A DNA stretch of 64,000 nt from Paenibacillus silvisoli (GTDB lineage Bacteria > Bacillota > Bacilli > Paenibacillales > Paenibacillaceae), in assembly GCF_030866765.1 (NCBI RefSeq), contig NZ_CP133017.1, forward strand, positions 3,888,001 to 3,952,000. The letters are read 5' to 3'. The notes below the pieces were generated by a model that was not told the origin of the DNA, did not search any database, and saw nothing but the letters and a program-made list of their open reading frames with translations. Positions 35,383 through 43,756 of the stretch are shown here, piece after piece. Every line of letters begins with the position of its first letter. Positions within the stretch are counted from its first letter, which is position 1. Position numbers and translations under genes: made by a program.

Positions 35383-37005
35383 ATGATGAGGAGAATGGCA
35401 CAAAATGAGTCGGACATAACTATAGGTCGAACAACATTAGGAAAGAGGTTGAAGGCGAAAATGGTTTTTAGAATATCTCTCATCGTTATTTTGTTGTTCG
35501 TTTTCTGGGGGGCTGTTGCCCCCCATCAGCTGTCTTACGTTGCAGATCAGACATTTGCTTTTTCCATCGGTAATTTTGGATGGTTTTATTTAATGTCGAC
35601 TTTAACCTTCCTAATCTTTGCTTTGTACCTTGCTTTTAGCAGCGTTGGGTCGATCAAATTAGGGGACGATGATGATGAGCCGGAGTATTCAACAGTATCT
35701 TGGTTCGCGATGCTGTTCAGTGCCGGTATGGGAATTGGACTCGTATTCTGGGGAGTAGCCGAACCGCTTTCGCACTACATGACTCCCCCGGAAGGAGCGA
35801 CTGGCGGTACGGTAGAGGCAGCGCGTCTTTCAATGAGGTATGCTTTCTTTCATTGGGGACTGCATCCATGGGCAGTCTATACGGTTATCTCACTTTCTCT
35901 TGCTTATTTCCAATTCCGAAAAGGCAGTAAAGGCTTAATCAGCCCGACTTTTACACCTCTACTAGGAAAGAAACTTGTCAATGGACCAATAGGTAAAATC
36001 ATCGATATGCTCGCGGTAATCGCGACTGCATTCGGGGTTGCCACTTCTCTAGGACTTGGGACACTCCAAATCAATGGTGGATTAAATCACCTGTTCGGCC
36101 TTCCGGTATCCGCAATGGTGCAATTCGTGATCATTGTAGTCGTGACTATCCTCTTCTTGTTATCCGCGACAACGGGCTTGGATAAAGGCATTAAGCTTCT
36201 GAGCAACGTAAATTTATTGATTGCGGTAACGCTAATGGTATTTGTACTTGTAATGGGGCCGACAGCGTTTATATTCGATACATTTACTTTATCGCTTGGC
36301 GGATACTTGCAAAATTTAATTGAAATGAGTCTCCGCTTGACGCCTTTCACAAAAGGAACGTGGGTCGGATCTTGGACACTTTTCTATTGGGCTTGGTGGA
36401 TCGCATGGGCTCCATTTGTAGGAACGTTTATCGCAAGGGTCTCTAAGGGCAGAACCATTAAAGAGTTTGTTCTGGGCGTCCTCTTGGTTCCGAGCGCGTT
36501 CGGCTTCATTTGGTTTTCCGTCTTCGGCGGTACAGGGCTTCAGTTGGAGTTGTTCAATCATGTGGAATTAGCGAAAGCCGTACATGAGGATGTCACGTCC
36601 GCCCTATTTCTTACGCTTGAACAATTGCCTTTAGGAACTCTGATTGCAGGCATTGCAACGTTGCTGATCATTACGTTTTTCGTCACATCAGCGGACTCCG
36701 CTACATTCGTTCTTGGGATGCTGTCCTCGGACGGAAATCTCAACCCCTCAAATAAAATAAAAGTTACTTGGGGGATTCTCCAATCATCCATCGCGTTAAT
36801 ACTACTAATTAGCGGAGGACTTAACGGATTGCAGACCGCCTCTATTGCGGCAGCGCTCCCTTTCGCTTTCATACTTCTTGGGATGTGTGTATCGTTGAAT
36901 ATTGCGCTACGTGAGGAAGTCAAAGTTCGGCTCAAAAAAGAAAGGAATATGCGCAAAAGACTTGAAAAGCTCATGGAGGAAGATGCTGTTACAGAACGTC
37001 GGTAG
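35383..37005 (+). CDS. BCCT-family betaine/choline transporter (OpuD-like)
   Basis: 540 residues, twelve helices of the betaine-choline-carnitine transporter family. The glycine-rich helix is WFAMLFSAGMGIGLVFWGVA, and the substrate-coordinating Trp-rich signature is WTLFYWAWWIAWAPFVGTF followed by IARVSKGRTIKEF. It is a Na+-coupled symporter for quaternary-ammonium osmoprotectants such as glycine betaine. A basic C-terminal tail (about 25 residues, KVRLKKERNMRKRLEKLMEE) is of the type that senses osmotic change in BetP-like carriers. The start is uncertain: three ATGs within the first 27 codons are possible, and the strongest ribosome site is inside the first few codons. Confidence 0.93.
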   Translation: MMRRMAQNESDITIGRTTLGKRLKAKMVFRISLIVILLFVFWGAVAPHQLSYVADQTFAFSIGNFGWFYLMSTLTFLIFALYLAFSSVGSIKLGDDDDEPEYSTVSWFAMLFSAGMGIGLVFWGVAEPLSHYMTPPEGATGGTVEAARLSMRYAFFHWGLHPWAVYTVISLSLAYFQFRKGSKGLISPTFTPLLGKKLVNGPIGKIIDMLAVIATAFGVATSLGLGTLQINGGLNHLFGLPVSAMVQFVIIVVVTILFLLSATTGLDKGIKLLSNVNLLIAVTLMVFVLVMGPTAFIFDTFTLSLGGYLQNLIEMSLRLTPFTKGTWVGSWTLFYWAWWIAWAPFVGTFIARVSKGRTIKEFVLGVLLVPSAFGFIWFSVFGGTGLQLELFNHVELAKAVHEDVTSALFLTLEQLPLGTLIAGIATLLIITFFVTSADSATFVLGMLSSDGNLNPSNKIKVTWGILQSSIALILLISGGLNGLQTASIAAALPFAFILLGMCVSLNIALREEVKVRLKKERNMRKRLEKLMEEDAVTERR

Positions 37006-37042
37006 GCAATCGAAACCGGAGTGATGATTTACATGTTCTAAA

Positions 37043-37230
37043 TCAATTAATATGCAAAGTCCCGTCTTGTTGAATTTCGGCATAAAAAACTTCCGCGGCC
37101 GAAAAAATTCCTTTTTTCTTTAACTCTCCGAGCACCCATTCTTCAGTTAGATCCAACTCCTTCAAATTTTTATAAACGATTTTACCGCGCAAATGGAGTT
37201 CGTCTATCTCCTCAATTAAAATTTCACGTA
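37043..37230 (-). pseudogene. 3' fragment of a third DUF421 (YetF-type) gene
   Basis: Without a start codon, the minus strand reads GKIVYKNLKELDLTEEWVLG then FSAAEVFYAEIQQDGTLHIN and stops at 37043-37045. This is the C-terminal DUF421 domain only; upstream sequence to about 37255 is degraded. It shows that another DUF421 gene once stood here, in the opposite orientation to the intact pair. Confidence 0.75.
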
Positions 37231-37273
37231 AGCACGAAAGTGAATATCGAAAGTACAGATCTGATCCGATAAA

Positions 37274-37702
37274 TTATGATCGATCGATAAATTCTGAGAT
37301 TGCATCCAATATTTGATCCGCGTTTAGTTCGACAATACGATCCGCATGCTTCTTGATCATGGGTGAAATCGTTCGTTCTTTATACAATCGAATAGCTATG
37401 ATCGGCTTATTCAACTCATGTTTACTGGCTACAATTTCTTTACTGATCCAATCGCTATAAGAATTGTAGACGCCGCATAACACAATTACTGCGTCGCACT
37501 CTCTCATTTTCTCTCGAATTAGTTCGTATCGCCGACGTCCTTTATACTCGGGAGAAGGCGCGAGCTGAAAGGAGAAACAATCGTTTTCCCCTCCACTGCT
37601 TTGATTGATCGAATGAAACAAGTTGTCCAATTCGTTAAAAGCAAAGCTATGGTTCCAAGATCGGCTAATGTATAGTTTATACGTCAACTGTTTAGCGTCC
37701 AC
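37274..37702 (-). CDS. TIR-like (MTH538/ThsB-type) domain protein
   Basis: About 142 residues forming one domain. The first strand is YKLYISRSW, followed by NHSFAFNELDNLFHSI; the core helix-strand is REKMRECDAVIVLCGVYNSY, then SDWISKEIVASK, KPIIAIRLYK and a final helix ADQILDAISEFI. The Y-S-D-W-I-x-x-E-I word with a conserved Glu is characteristic of the bacterial TIR-like PF08937 family, whose members include ThsB of Thoeris defence. GTG at 37702 is chosen because GGAGG lies 5 bases upstream. No ThsA-like effector is adjacent, so a defence role is open. Confidence 0.78.
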   Translation of the reverse strand: MDAKQLTYKLYISRSWNHSFAFNELDNLFHSINQSSGGENDCFSFQLAPSPEYKGRRRYELIREKMRECDAVIVLCGVYNSYSDWISKEIVASKHELNKPIIAIRLYKERTISPMIKKHADRIVELNADQILDAISEFIDRS

Positions 37703-37768
37703 TGTTACCTCCAACCTTAAAAAGTTAAGCCTTCGAAATTCAAAGGCTTAACTATTCGAATATGCGGA

Positions 37769-38962
37769 TTAGTCATGGATGACGTACCTGTCCGCCACTG
37801 TCCTTCTGCTCGTCGGAAGATCCGGCATTTCGTTTACAGAAACAACGGCATTCGTTTTCTTAGTCGGCTTCTTCCAATAATGCTCGTTCCCAGGCAATTC
37901 ATCGAACCATGAAGCTTCCGGCGGGCAGTCCAAGATCATAAACCGACCGTATTGCCCATCTCTGGACTGATGATATTTGAGATACGCTTTCCCATTTTCG
38001 ATAGCAAGAATTTCGATTTTTCCGGATGTATGGCTCATGGATAGCCGGACCCGTTTTCCAAGACCCGAAGTTCTTGCTTTGGCTTGTTCCACGATTCGAT
38101 AAACCTCGGCCAGTGAAAGGACAAACTCCCGATTGCCGGCTACCGGACGGTTAATAAAGAAATAATAAGGCGTTACGCCAGCCCATGAGAGTCGGTCAAG
38201 AAGCTCTCCCAAAACAACCGGATCGTCGTTGATTCCCCTAAGAATCGGGGTTTGGTTTACGACGATTGCCCCTGCTTGATGCAGCGCTTCGAATCCTCGT
38301 TTGGCTTCTGCCGTGATTTCCCGGGGATGATTAATATGAGCCATCACATAAATTCTTCGCTCTGGAGAAGAAAACTCCTTAATCGTTTCAAGCAACTCCG
38401 CGTCTTCATAAATACGCATCGGATTGAACACGGGTATTTTGGAGCCAAGGCGAATGATCCGAACATGATCGATCTCTCGCAATCTTTTCAGAATCGAGCG
38501 CAGCTTAGGTGTTGCTAAGATAAGACTGTCTCCCCCTGTTAGAAGCACATTGCTGATTTCTGGATGCTCCGCAATATACTGCAGACCTGCTTCCACATCG
38601 GAGACGGCCTCTTTCACGTCATTACGGAATAGCCGCTTTCGGAAACAGTATCTGCAGTAAGCTCCGCATACCTCGGACACGATTAATAATGCGGTGGATT
38701 TGTATTTGTGCTGGCAGCCCGGCACGACATAATTAGTGTCTTCATCCGAAGCATCCCATCGTCCGTATTCGTCTAATTCCCCTTCGTTTGGAATCACAAG
38801 CTTTCGAATAGGATCATCAGGATCGTTCCAATTAATCAGATTGAGGTAATAGTCATTTACACGAAATACGAATTTGTCTGTGATTCGCTTTAGTCGTTCT
38901 CGTTCCGTCTCAGTGATCGCCGTGATCTTTCTTATGTCCGTAATATACTTTGGTTGTGCCAC
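37769..38962 (-). CDS. KamA-family radical SAM aminomutase (substrate uncertain)
   Basis: 397 residues. The radical SAM cluster motif CGAYCRYC gives Cys99, Cys103 and Cys106; GGDSL and the PLP lysine (Lys315 in SHTSGKIEIL) are conserved with lysine 2,3-aminomutase. The positions of the two Asp residues that bind lysine's epsilon-amino group in the clostridial enzyme (Y-Q-C-D and V-V-D-A) are instead FINRP and LSMSH here, so lysine is doubtful. The N-terminus (AQPKYITDIRKITAITETE) matches short members of the family. GTG at 38962 follows GGAGGGATTACGA. Transcription starts some 320 bases upstream through a probable c-di-AMP riboswitch and two terminators, so the product is probably a beta-amino-acid osmolyte. 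Confidence 0.85.
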   Translation of the reverse strand: MAQPKYITDIRKITAITETERERLKRITDKFVFRVNDYYLNLINWNDPDDPIRKLVIPNEGELDEYGRWDASDEDTNYVVPGCQHKYKSTALLIVSEVCGAYCRYCFRKRLFRNDVKEAVSDVEAGLQYIAEHPEISNVLLTGGDSLILATPKLRSILKRLREIDHVRIIRLGSKIPVFNPMRIYEDAELLETIKEFSSPERRIYVMAHINHPREITAEAKRGFEALHQAGAIVVNQTPILRGINDDPVVLGELLDRLSWAGVTPYYFFINRPVAGNREFVLSLAEVYRIVEQAKARTSGLGKRVRLSMSHTSGKIEILAIENGKAYLKYHQSRDGQYGRFMILDCPPEASWFDELPGNEHYWKKPTKKTNAVVSVNEMPDLPTSRRTVADRYVIHD

Positions 38963-39045
38963 TCGTAATCCCTCCAAAAGGTATATTTGTCACTTGGCTC
39001 TTCCTGCCGGGAAACGCTCTTCACCTCCTAAATAAAATAAAAAGA

Positions 39046-39087
39046 CCCTCGCACGAACAGAGTAGTACCTTCTCTGCACGTTAAGGG
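39046..39087 (-). terminator. second leader terminator before kamA
   Basis: On the minus strand an imperfect hairpin (CCCT...AGGG outer pair, CAGAG/CTCTG inner pair) is followed by TCTTTTTATTTTATTT. It lies between the riboswitch terminator and the gene. Confidence 0.7.
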
Positions 39088-39100
39088 CCTGATAAAAACA

Positions 39101-39123
39101 CAAAAAGACCCTGTTCAAGGGTC
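39101..39123 (-). terminator. riboswitch expression-platform terminator
   Basis: GACCCT-TGAAC-AGGGTC on the minus strand followed by TTTTTGTGTTTTT, 25 bases downstream of the aptamer core. Positioned to be controlled by it. Confidence 0.8.
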
Positions 39124-39149
39124 ATAGTTATACAGAAGAACTGTAAGAA

Positions 39150-39275
39150 TGACATGACCCATCCAAAGCCTACGAGGTTAGCTGACGGACTCGGGATAGA
39201 TGGTTCCCTACGGTCAAAAGACCGATTCGCCCCAAAAGATTGGTTTCCCCGTTTTCCGGTTTTTCCGGAAACTAA
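39150..39275 (-). ncRNA. c-di-AMP riboswitch (ydaO/yuaA class) in the kamA leader
   Basis: The minus strand contains the conserved blocks of this class in order: ACGGGGAAACC (near 39250), GGGGCGAATC (near 39229), GTAGGGAACC (near 39209), and CCGTCAGCTAACCTCGTAGG at the 3' side (about 39189-39170). The ligand c-di-AMP normally turns expression off through a terminator, and an intrinsic terminator follows directly. Genes under this class are typically K+ and osmolyte transport or wall-turnover functions. Confidence 0.85.
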
Positions 39276-39284
39276 GCTGGTTAT

Positions 39285-39314
39285 ACTTTACTTTAAATTG
39301 GCTAGTGTTGTCAA
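39285..39314 (-). promoter_or_regulatory. sigma-A type promoter for the riboswitch-kamA transcript
   Basis: TTGACA at 39314-39309 (minus strand), 18-base spacer, TAAAGT at 39290-39285 with TATAAC overlapping just downstream. It places the transcript start just before the aptamer. Confidence 0.6.
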
Positions 39315-39410
39315 TCCTTAGGCCTACGCATAGGACATCTTACGCAAACGGTCGCGTGAATAACCAATTCTATGGTATACTATGTGTTCACTTTTTTAGG
39401 AGGTGTAAAA

Positions 39411-40502
39411 TTGAATTTTGTCGACAGGTTTACCGACTGGTTTCATGCGGTTCATTGGCTTCATGTTGCGATTGCGATTGCCATTGCCATGCTCTTTTTA
39501 CTCTTTCGAAAGCTATGTACGAAATATGTCTTCACGTTCTTGGCAAACAGATTCCATCGAAGAGAGAGCTTGTCGTCTTGGACGAGGGCGTTCGAGAAAC
39601 CGCTAAGTTACGGGTTTGCTCTTCTAGGCTTCTATTTGGCATTTGCCTACGCGCTATCAACGTATTGGGAGCATCAGCTGGGTATCCATCTCATTTTCCG
39701 AAGCGGGATCATCATTTTGATAGGCTGGGGAGTCTACAATGTATCCGCTTCTTCATCTATGCTTCTCGAACAGCTTGGCAAACGATTCGGTCTTGATGAG
39801 TCCAGCATGCTTATTCCGTTTCTTTCCAAGCTGCTGCGTACCGTTATCGTGATCTTAATCCTTACCATTGTCGGTTCCGAATGGGGATTCAGCATTAACG
39901 GGCTCGTTGCAGGCATGGGCCTCGGCAGCCTGGCGATCGCGCTCGCGGCTAAGGAAACGTTGAGTAATATGTTCGGAGGGATTGTCATTATCATGGAGAA
40001 GCCATTCTCCAAGGGGGATTGGATTCTAACGCCGAGCGCGGAGGGAATCGTCGAGGACATCACATTCAGGAGCACGCAAATTCGTACGTTCGCCAACTCC
40101 GTCGTTACGGTGCCAAACTCTACGATCGCGAACCAAGCGATAACGAATTGGAGTAAGATGGGCAAACGACGCATATCGTTCACGTTAAAGGTTGCGCTGG
40201 ATTCGGAGCGGGACAATCTTATTGAAGCTATTGCCCGGATGGATACCATGTTGAAATCGAACGATCATGTGGACCCTGAAACGATACTGGTTCGTTTCGA
40301 TGAATTTCAAGAAGGCAGCTTAGGCATTTTCTTTTATTTCTTTACGAAAACGACGGTTTGGTCCGAGTACTTGGCGATAAAGCAAGAGATTAATCTGGAG
40401 ATCTTGCGAATATTGGAGGATGAAGGGGTTCGGCTTGCGTATCCTGTTCAACGAATCTTTATTGAATCTGACCGTTCATTATCCAATATGTCTGTTTCAT
40501 AA
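39411..40502 (+). CDS. MscS-family mechanosensitive channel (YkuT/YnaI-like)
   Basis: About 363 residues. Five hydrophobic helices; the pore-lining helix is GLVAGMGLGSLAIALAAKET with the alternating Gly/Ala pattern, followed by the MscS beta domain (FGGIVIIMEKPFSKGDWI, VEDITFRSTQIRTFANSVVT, VPNSTIANQAITNWSKMGKR) and a C-terminal alpha-beta domain. It releases solutes on hypo-osmotic shock. TTG at 39411 is the start: AGGAGGTG lies 5 bases upstream and the earlier frame lacks support. It diverges from the riboswitch-controlled kamA gene. Confidence 0.9.
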   Translation: MNFVDRFTDWFHAVHWLHVAIAIAIAMLFLLFRKLCTKYVFTFLANRFHRRESLSSWTRAFEKPLSYGFALLGFYLAFAYALSTYWEHQLGIHLIFRSGIIILIGWGVYNVSASSSMLLEQLGKRFGLDESSMLIPFLSKLLRTVIVILILTIVGSEWGFSINGLVAGMGLGSLAIALAAKETLSNMFGGIVIIMEKPFSKGDWILTPSAEGIVEDITFRSTQIRTFANSVVTVPNSTIANQAITNWSKMGKRRISFTLKVALDSERDNLIEAIARMDTMLKSNDHVDPETILVRFDEFQEGSLGIFFYFFTKTTVWSEYLAIKQEINLEILRILEDEGVRLAYPVQRIFIESDRSLSNMSVS

Positions 40503-40527
40503 GGGGCTACTACTCTCATACCATGAA

Positions 40528-40562
40528 TGAACGAGCCACTGGAAACTCCAGTGGCTCGTTCA
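40528..40562. terminator. bidirectional terminator between mscS-like and DUF2179 genes
   Basis: Perfect 15-bp stem TGAACGAGCCACTGG / CCAGTGGCTCGTTCA with a 5-base loop, between converging genes. Confidence 0.85.
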
Positions 40563-40571
40563 TCCATTTCG

Positions 40572-41093
40572 CTATTTTTCTAGCAACTTCGCCCAGAAGC
40601 CTCCCCGAATATGCCGAGGCTCGTGCGAAACGACGAATGCTTTCGGGGCCATCGATTCAATGCACGCCAGAAGCTTTCTCTCGTTGTTTCTCTTCACCAG
40701 AACCTGCATGATCAGCCGCGGACCGTTCCTGCCTTCCCCATTCCATACGGTTACGCCATAACCGTGCTCCCGCAGCTTGTTCGGCAACGAAGTATGCAAA
40801 GAGTCGGAAATGACCTGAACGACGGAATAACCGAGCGCAAGCTTCTCCTCGATCCGACTGCCCATATAGACGCCGCAGCCGAAGCCGATGCAATAAGACA
40901 ACATGTGAACGGGACTCGATAAGTTCTCCAGCACGAGCTGAAGACCGGATAAGTAGATAAATACCTCAACGATAGCAAGAGAAGAAGCTGCGCCTCTCCT
41001 GCCTTTAATAACAAGAATGAGACGCAGCGTAAAGATGGTTACGTAAGCAATATTAATGCCGAATATGGATAATACGATGGTTAGTTGACTCAT
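40572..41093 (-). CDS. UPF0316/YebE-like membrane protein (DUF5698-DUF2179)
   Basis: 173 residues. Three N-terminal helices (IFGINIAYVTIFTLRLILVI, IVEVFIYLSGLQLVLENLSS, MLSYCIGFGCGVYMGSRIEE) and a C-terminal DUF2179 alpha-beta domain (VIMQVL-like core, LREHGYGVTVWNGEGRNGPR, RKLLACIESMAPKAFVVSHE). The DUF2179 fold resembles small nucleotide- or signal-binding domains, but the role is unknown. It overlaps ectD by 4 bases (ATG at 41093), so it is the last gene of the ehu-ect operon, an uncommon partner. Confidence 0.85.
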   Translation of the reverse strand: MSQLTIVLSIFGINIAYVTIFTLRLILVIKGRRGAASSLAIVEVFIYLSGLQLVLENLSSPVHMLSYCIGFGCGVYMGSRIEEKLALGYSVVQVISDSLHTSLPNKLREHGYGVTVWNGEGRNGPRLIMQVLVKRNNERKLLACIESMAPKAFVVSHEPRHIRGGFWAKLLEK

Positions 41094-41998
41094 CGACGGG
41101 CAACAGCACGCGAAGCTATATATTCCGGCCGAGGATGCTGTCCGGAGAAAGGTTGAATCAACCGGTTCTCTATGCTGTTGTAGACAATAAAGACATTGCT
41201 TCTAGGATACGGTGAAATATTGCTGCTTGACCCGTGCAGAAGATTGCAATCGAATAGCAAGACGGAGCCCGCTTTCCCTACCGGCATCTCGATTCCTTCT
41301 TGCTCGGCGAAGGCGGTTAAGCTTCCTTGATCCGGTACGCCGTATTCCTGTTTGCGAAGCGATTGTTTATAATGATGATCCGGCGTTCTGCCGACGCAAG
41401 AAATAAACTTGCGATGCGAACCGGGGATGACCATTAACGGACCGTTATACGGATAATTGTCTTCCAGCGCGATGGAGCAGCTTAAGGCGCGCATAGCCGG
41501 CATGCCGTCTTCCACATGCCAGGTCTCGAAATCGGAGTGCCAGTAAAATTCCTTGCCGGTAAAGCCCGGTTTGTAATTGATTCTGGATTGATGGACATAC
41601 GTTTTGGAGCCAAGCAAATACTCCGTGATAGCCAGCAATTTTGGATGCGAAGCCAGATCGGAAAACACGGGATTATGGGCATGTACGGAAAATATAGAAC
41701 GAATCTCGTTGCTTCCTTTCTCTCGGATAACATGCTCCGAATCGCTTTCATGATGCATGCCGCTCAGTTTCAGGAGTTCCGATTTCCACTCGATGATTTC
41801 ATTTGCCGTGAAGAACTGTTCGAGAAACAAATACCCCTTCTGTTCGTAGCTATTCGTCTGTTCTTGCGTAAGCGGACTATTTGCGGACCATTGGCTGTAA
41901 ACGACGGGCTCTTGACGATCCGCGACGGATGGCACGTTTTTCAAGCGCGAAGGATATCGATCCATGATCGTGGCTGTATCCCTATTATCAGCTCGCAT
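41090..41998 (-). CDS. ectD: ectoine hydroxylase
   Basis: 302 residues. An iron(II)/2-oxoglutarate dioxygenase converting ectoine to 5-hydroxyectoine. The family signature FYWHSDFETWHVEDGMP supplies the His and Asp iron ligands; the second His is in LLFDCNLLHGSSSN; SHRKFISCVGRTPDHHYK and the C-terminal NRLIQPFSG complete the pattern. A few extra residues at the N-terminus (MRADNRDTATI) precede the usual DRYPSR. GGGAGA lies 9 bases before the ATG at 41998. It follows ectC by 27 bases, in the same transcript. Confidence 0.95.
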   Translation of the reverse strand: MRADNRDTATIMDRYPSRLKNVPSVADRQEPVVYSQWSANSPLTQEQTNSYEQKGYLFLEQFFTANEIIEWKSELLKLSGMHHESDSEHVIREKGSNEIRSIFSVHAHNPVFSDLASHPKLLAITEYLLGSKTYVHQSRINYKPGFTGKEFYWHSDFETWHVEDGMPAMRALSCSIALEDNYPYNGPLMVIPGSHRKFISCVGRTPDHHYKQSLRKQEYGVPDQGSLTAFAEQEGIEMPVGKAGSVLLFDCNLLHGSSSNISPYPRSNVFIVYNSIENRLIQPFSGQHPRPEYIASRAVARR

Positions 41999-42025
41999 AT
42001 GTGATGATCTCCCTTCAGAACAAGA

Positions 42026-42409
42026 TTAGGTGTTGATGAGCGGATAGACCCCTTCTTCGTCATGAACCTCGTTGCCGGTAAGGGGCGGATTGAATACGCA
42101 TACCATTCGCAGCTGTTTTTCGGCTCGCAGCAAATGCTTCTCGTGTCCGTTCAAGGCATACAGGGTTCCGGGAAGAATAGGATAGGTCTCTCCCCCGACA
42201 ACCTCGATCTCCCCTTTGCCTTCGACGCAGTAGACCGCTTCCACATGGTTCTTATACCAAATCAGCGTCTCCGTTCCGGCTTTAATAATCGTGTCGTGCA
42301 GCGAAAAGCCCATCCCGTCTTTCTTCAGCAGCAATCGGCGCGCATTCCATGTTTTCGTATCGATATCATCCTTCGTATGAATCACGTCGTTCAAATGTTT
42401 GACGATCAT
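42026..42409 (-). CDS. ectC: L-ectoine synthase
   Basis: 127 residues, cupin fold. Cyclises N-gamma-acetyl-diaminobutyrate to ectoine. Seen: MIVKHLNDVI at the start, TWNARRLLLKKDGMGFSLHD, YKNHVEAVYCVEGKGEIEVV with the metal/substrate Glu, GTLYALNGHEKHLLRAEKQ and RMVCVFNPPLTGNEVHDEEG, all near-identical to characterised EctC. Sits between ectB (33-base gap) and ectD. Confidence 0.97.
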   Translation of the reverse strand: MIVKHLNDVIHTKDDIDTKTWNARRLLLKKDGMGFSLHDTIIKAGTETLIWYKNHVEAVYCVEGKGEIEVVGGETYPILPGTLYALNGHEKHLLRAEKQLRMVCVFNPPLTGNEVHDEEGVYPLINT

Positions 42410-42442
42410 ATCGTCTCAACTCCTCATCGCATTATTGTATTG

Positions 42443-43756
42443 CTAGACCGTCGCCTCGAGTATGCCGGAACGGTCCGCGGCGCCGAACATCTCATGCAAG
42501 GCGGCGTCTATTCGCTTTAAACCCTCTTCCAGCACTCGTTCTTCGATCGTGAGAGGCGGCATCACCTTGGCAACCTCGTCCCGAGGACCTGAGGTTTCCA
42601 GAATCACGCTGCGTTCGAACGCTTTCGCGCTCAGAATGGAAGCTTGCGAAGGGTCGCGGAAGACAAAACCTTGAATCATGCCGCGGCCCCTTACCTGCAC
42701 GATGTGCTTCCGGTATTTTGAAGCCATCCGGCTTAGCGCGTTCATCAGCAAACGCGATTTCTTGTTGATTTCAAGCTCGAAGTCGCCCGTTCGCCAGTAG
42801 CTCAGCGCTTCCGTGGCCGCAATGAAGCCTAAGTTATTTCCGCGGAAGGTGCCGTTATGTTCGCCGGGATTCCAAATGTCGTGTTCGGGTTTAATGAGCG
42901 TGATGGCCATCGGCAAACCATAACCGCCGATCGATTTGGACATGCAGATAATATCCGGACGAATGCCCGACTCCTCGAAGCTGAAGAACGTCCCAGTCCT
43001 TCCGCATCCCATTTGGACGTCATCCACGATCAGCAGCATGTCGTTTGCTTTGCAAATCTGTTCTATGCGTTGGAGCCATGAAGCGCTGGCCTCGTTCAAG
43101 CCGCCTTCGCCTTGGAGCGTTTCCAGCAGGACAGCCGCTGGACGGTCGACTCCGCTGCCCGGGTCCTGAAGCATCTTCTCGAGGATGATCGACGTGTCGA
43201 TTACAGAACCGAAATAGTTGTCATACGGCATGAACGTCGTTCCGCTAAGCGATACGCCGGCACCTTTACGCTTGAACGAATTGCCGGTCGCCGCCAGCGA
43301 GCCCAGCGACATACCATGGAACGCATTGGTAAAGCATACGATGTTTGTGCGTCCCGTTACCTTTCGTGCGATTTTTAGCGCGCTCTCCACGGAATTCGTC
43401 CCTGTCGGTCCAGGGAACATGACTTTATAATTCATGTTTCTGGGCTTTAAAATGATTTCGTTAAATGATGTCAAAAACGTTTCCTTTGCCGCAGTCGCCA
43501 TATCGAGGCTGTGCGTGATCCCGTCGCTGATCATGTAATTGATCAGTTTATCGCGAAGCTGCGGGTTGTTATGTCCATAATTCAGGGAACCGGCTCCGGC
43601 AAAAAAGTCGATATAGTCCCTGCCATCCTTATCCCATAGCTTTGCGTTGGCCGCCTTCGTAAATACGGTTTGGAAGCTCCTGCAGTAGCTTCGGACCTCG
43701 GATTCCAATTCCTCAAAAACATCCAGCTTCGATACCATGCGCTTTGCTTCTTTCAT
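42443..43756 (-). CDS. ectB: diaminobutyrate-2-oxoglutarate aminotransferase
   Basis: About 437 residues, class III PLP aminotransferase. Transfers the amino group to aspartate semialdehyde to form 2,4-diaminobutyrate, the first ectoine-specific step. Seen: DFFAGAGSLNYGHNNP, MFPGPTGTNSVESALKIARK, VCFTNAFHGMSLGSLAATGN, DDVQMGCGRTGTFFSFE and the PLP lysine in MSKSIGGYGLPMA. The frame is open further upstream, but GGAGG lies 7 bases before the ATG at 43756, which overlaps the end of ectA by 4 bases. Confidence 0.96.
   Translation of the reverse strand: MKEAKRMVSKLDVFEELESEVRSYCRSFQTVFTKAANAKLWDKDGRDYIDFFAGAGSLNYGHNNPQLRDKLINYMISDGITHSLDMATAAKETFLTSFNEIILKPRNMNYKVMFPGPTGTNSVESALKIARKVTGRTNIVCFTNAFHGMSLGSLAATGNSFKRKGAGVSLSGTTFMPYDNYFGSVIDTSIILEKMLQDPGSGVDRPAAVLLETLQGEGGLNEASASWLQRIEQICKANDMLLIVDDVQMGCGRTGTFFSFEESGIRPDIICMSKSIGGYGLPMAITLIKPEHDIWNPGEHNGTFRGNNLGFIAATEALSYWRTGDFELEINKKSRLLMNALSRMASKYRKHIVQVRGRGMIQGFVFRDPSQASILSAKAFERSVILETSGPRDEVAKVMPPLTIEERVLEEGLKRIDAALHEMFGAADRSGILEATV

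Noticed and set aside
39020-39028. AGGAGGTG in the kamA leader suggesting an upstream small gene
   Set aside because: No ATG, GTG or TTG at workable spacing; the frame KSVSRQEEPSD would start on the ribosome site itself and overlaps kamA.
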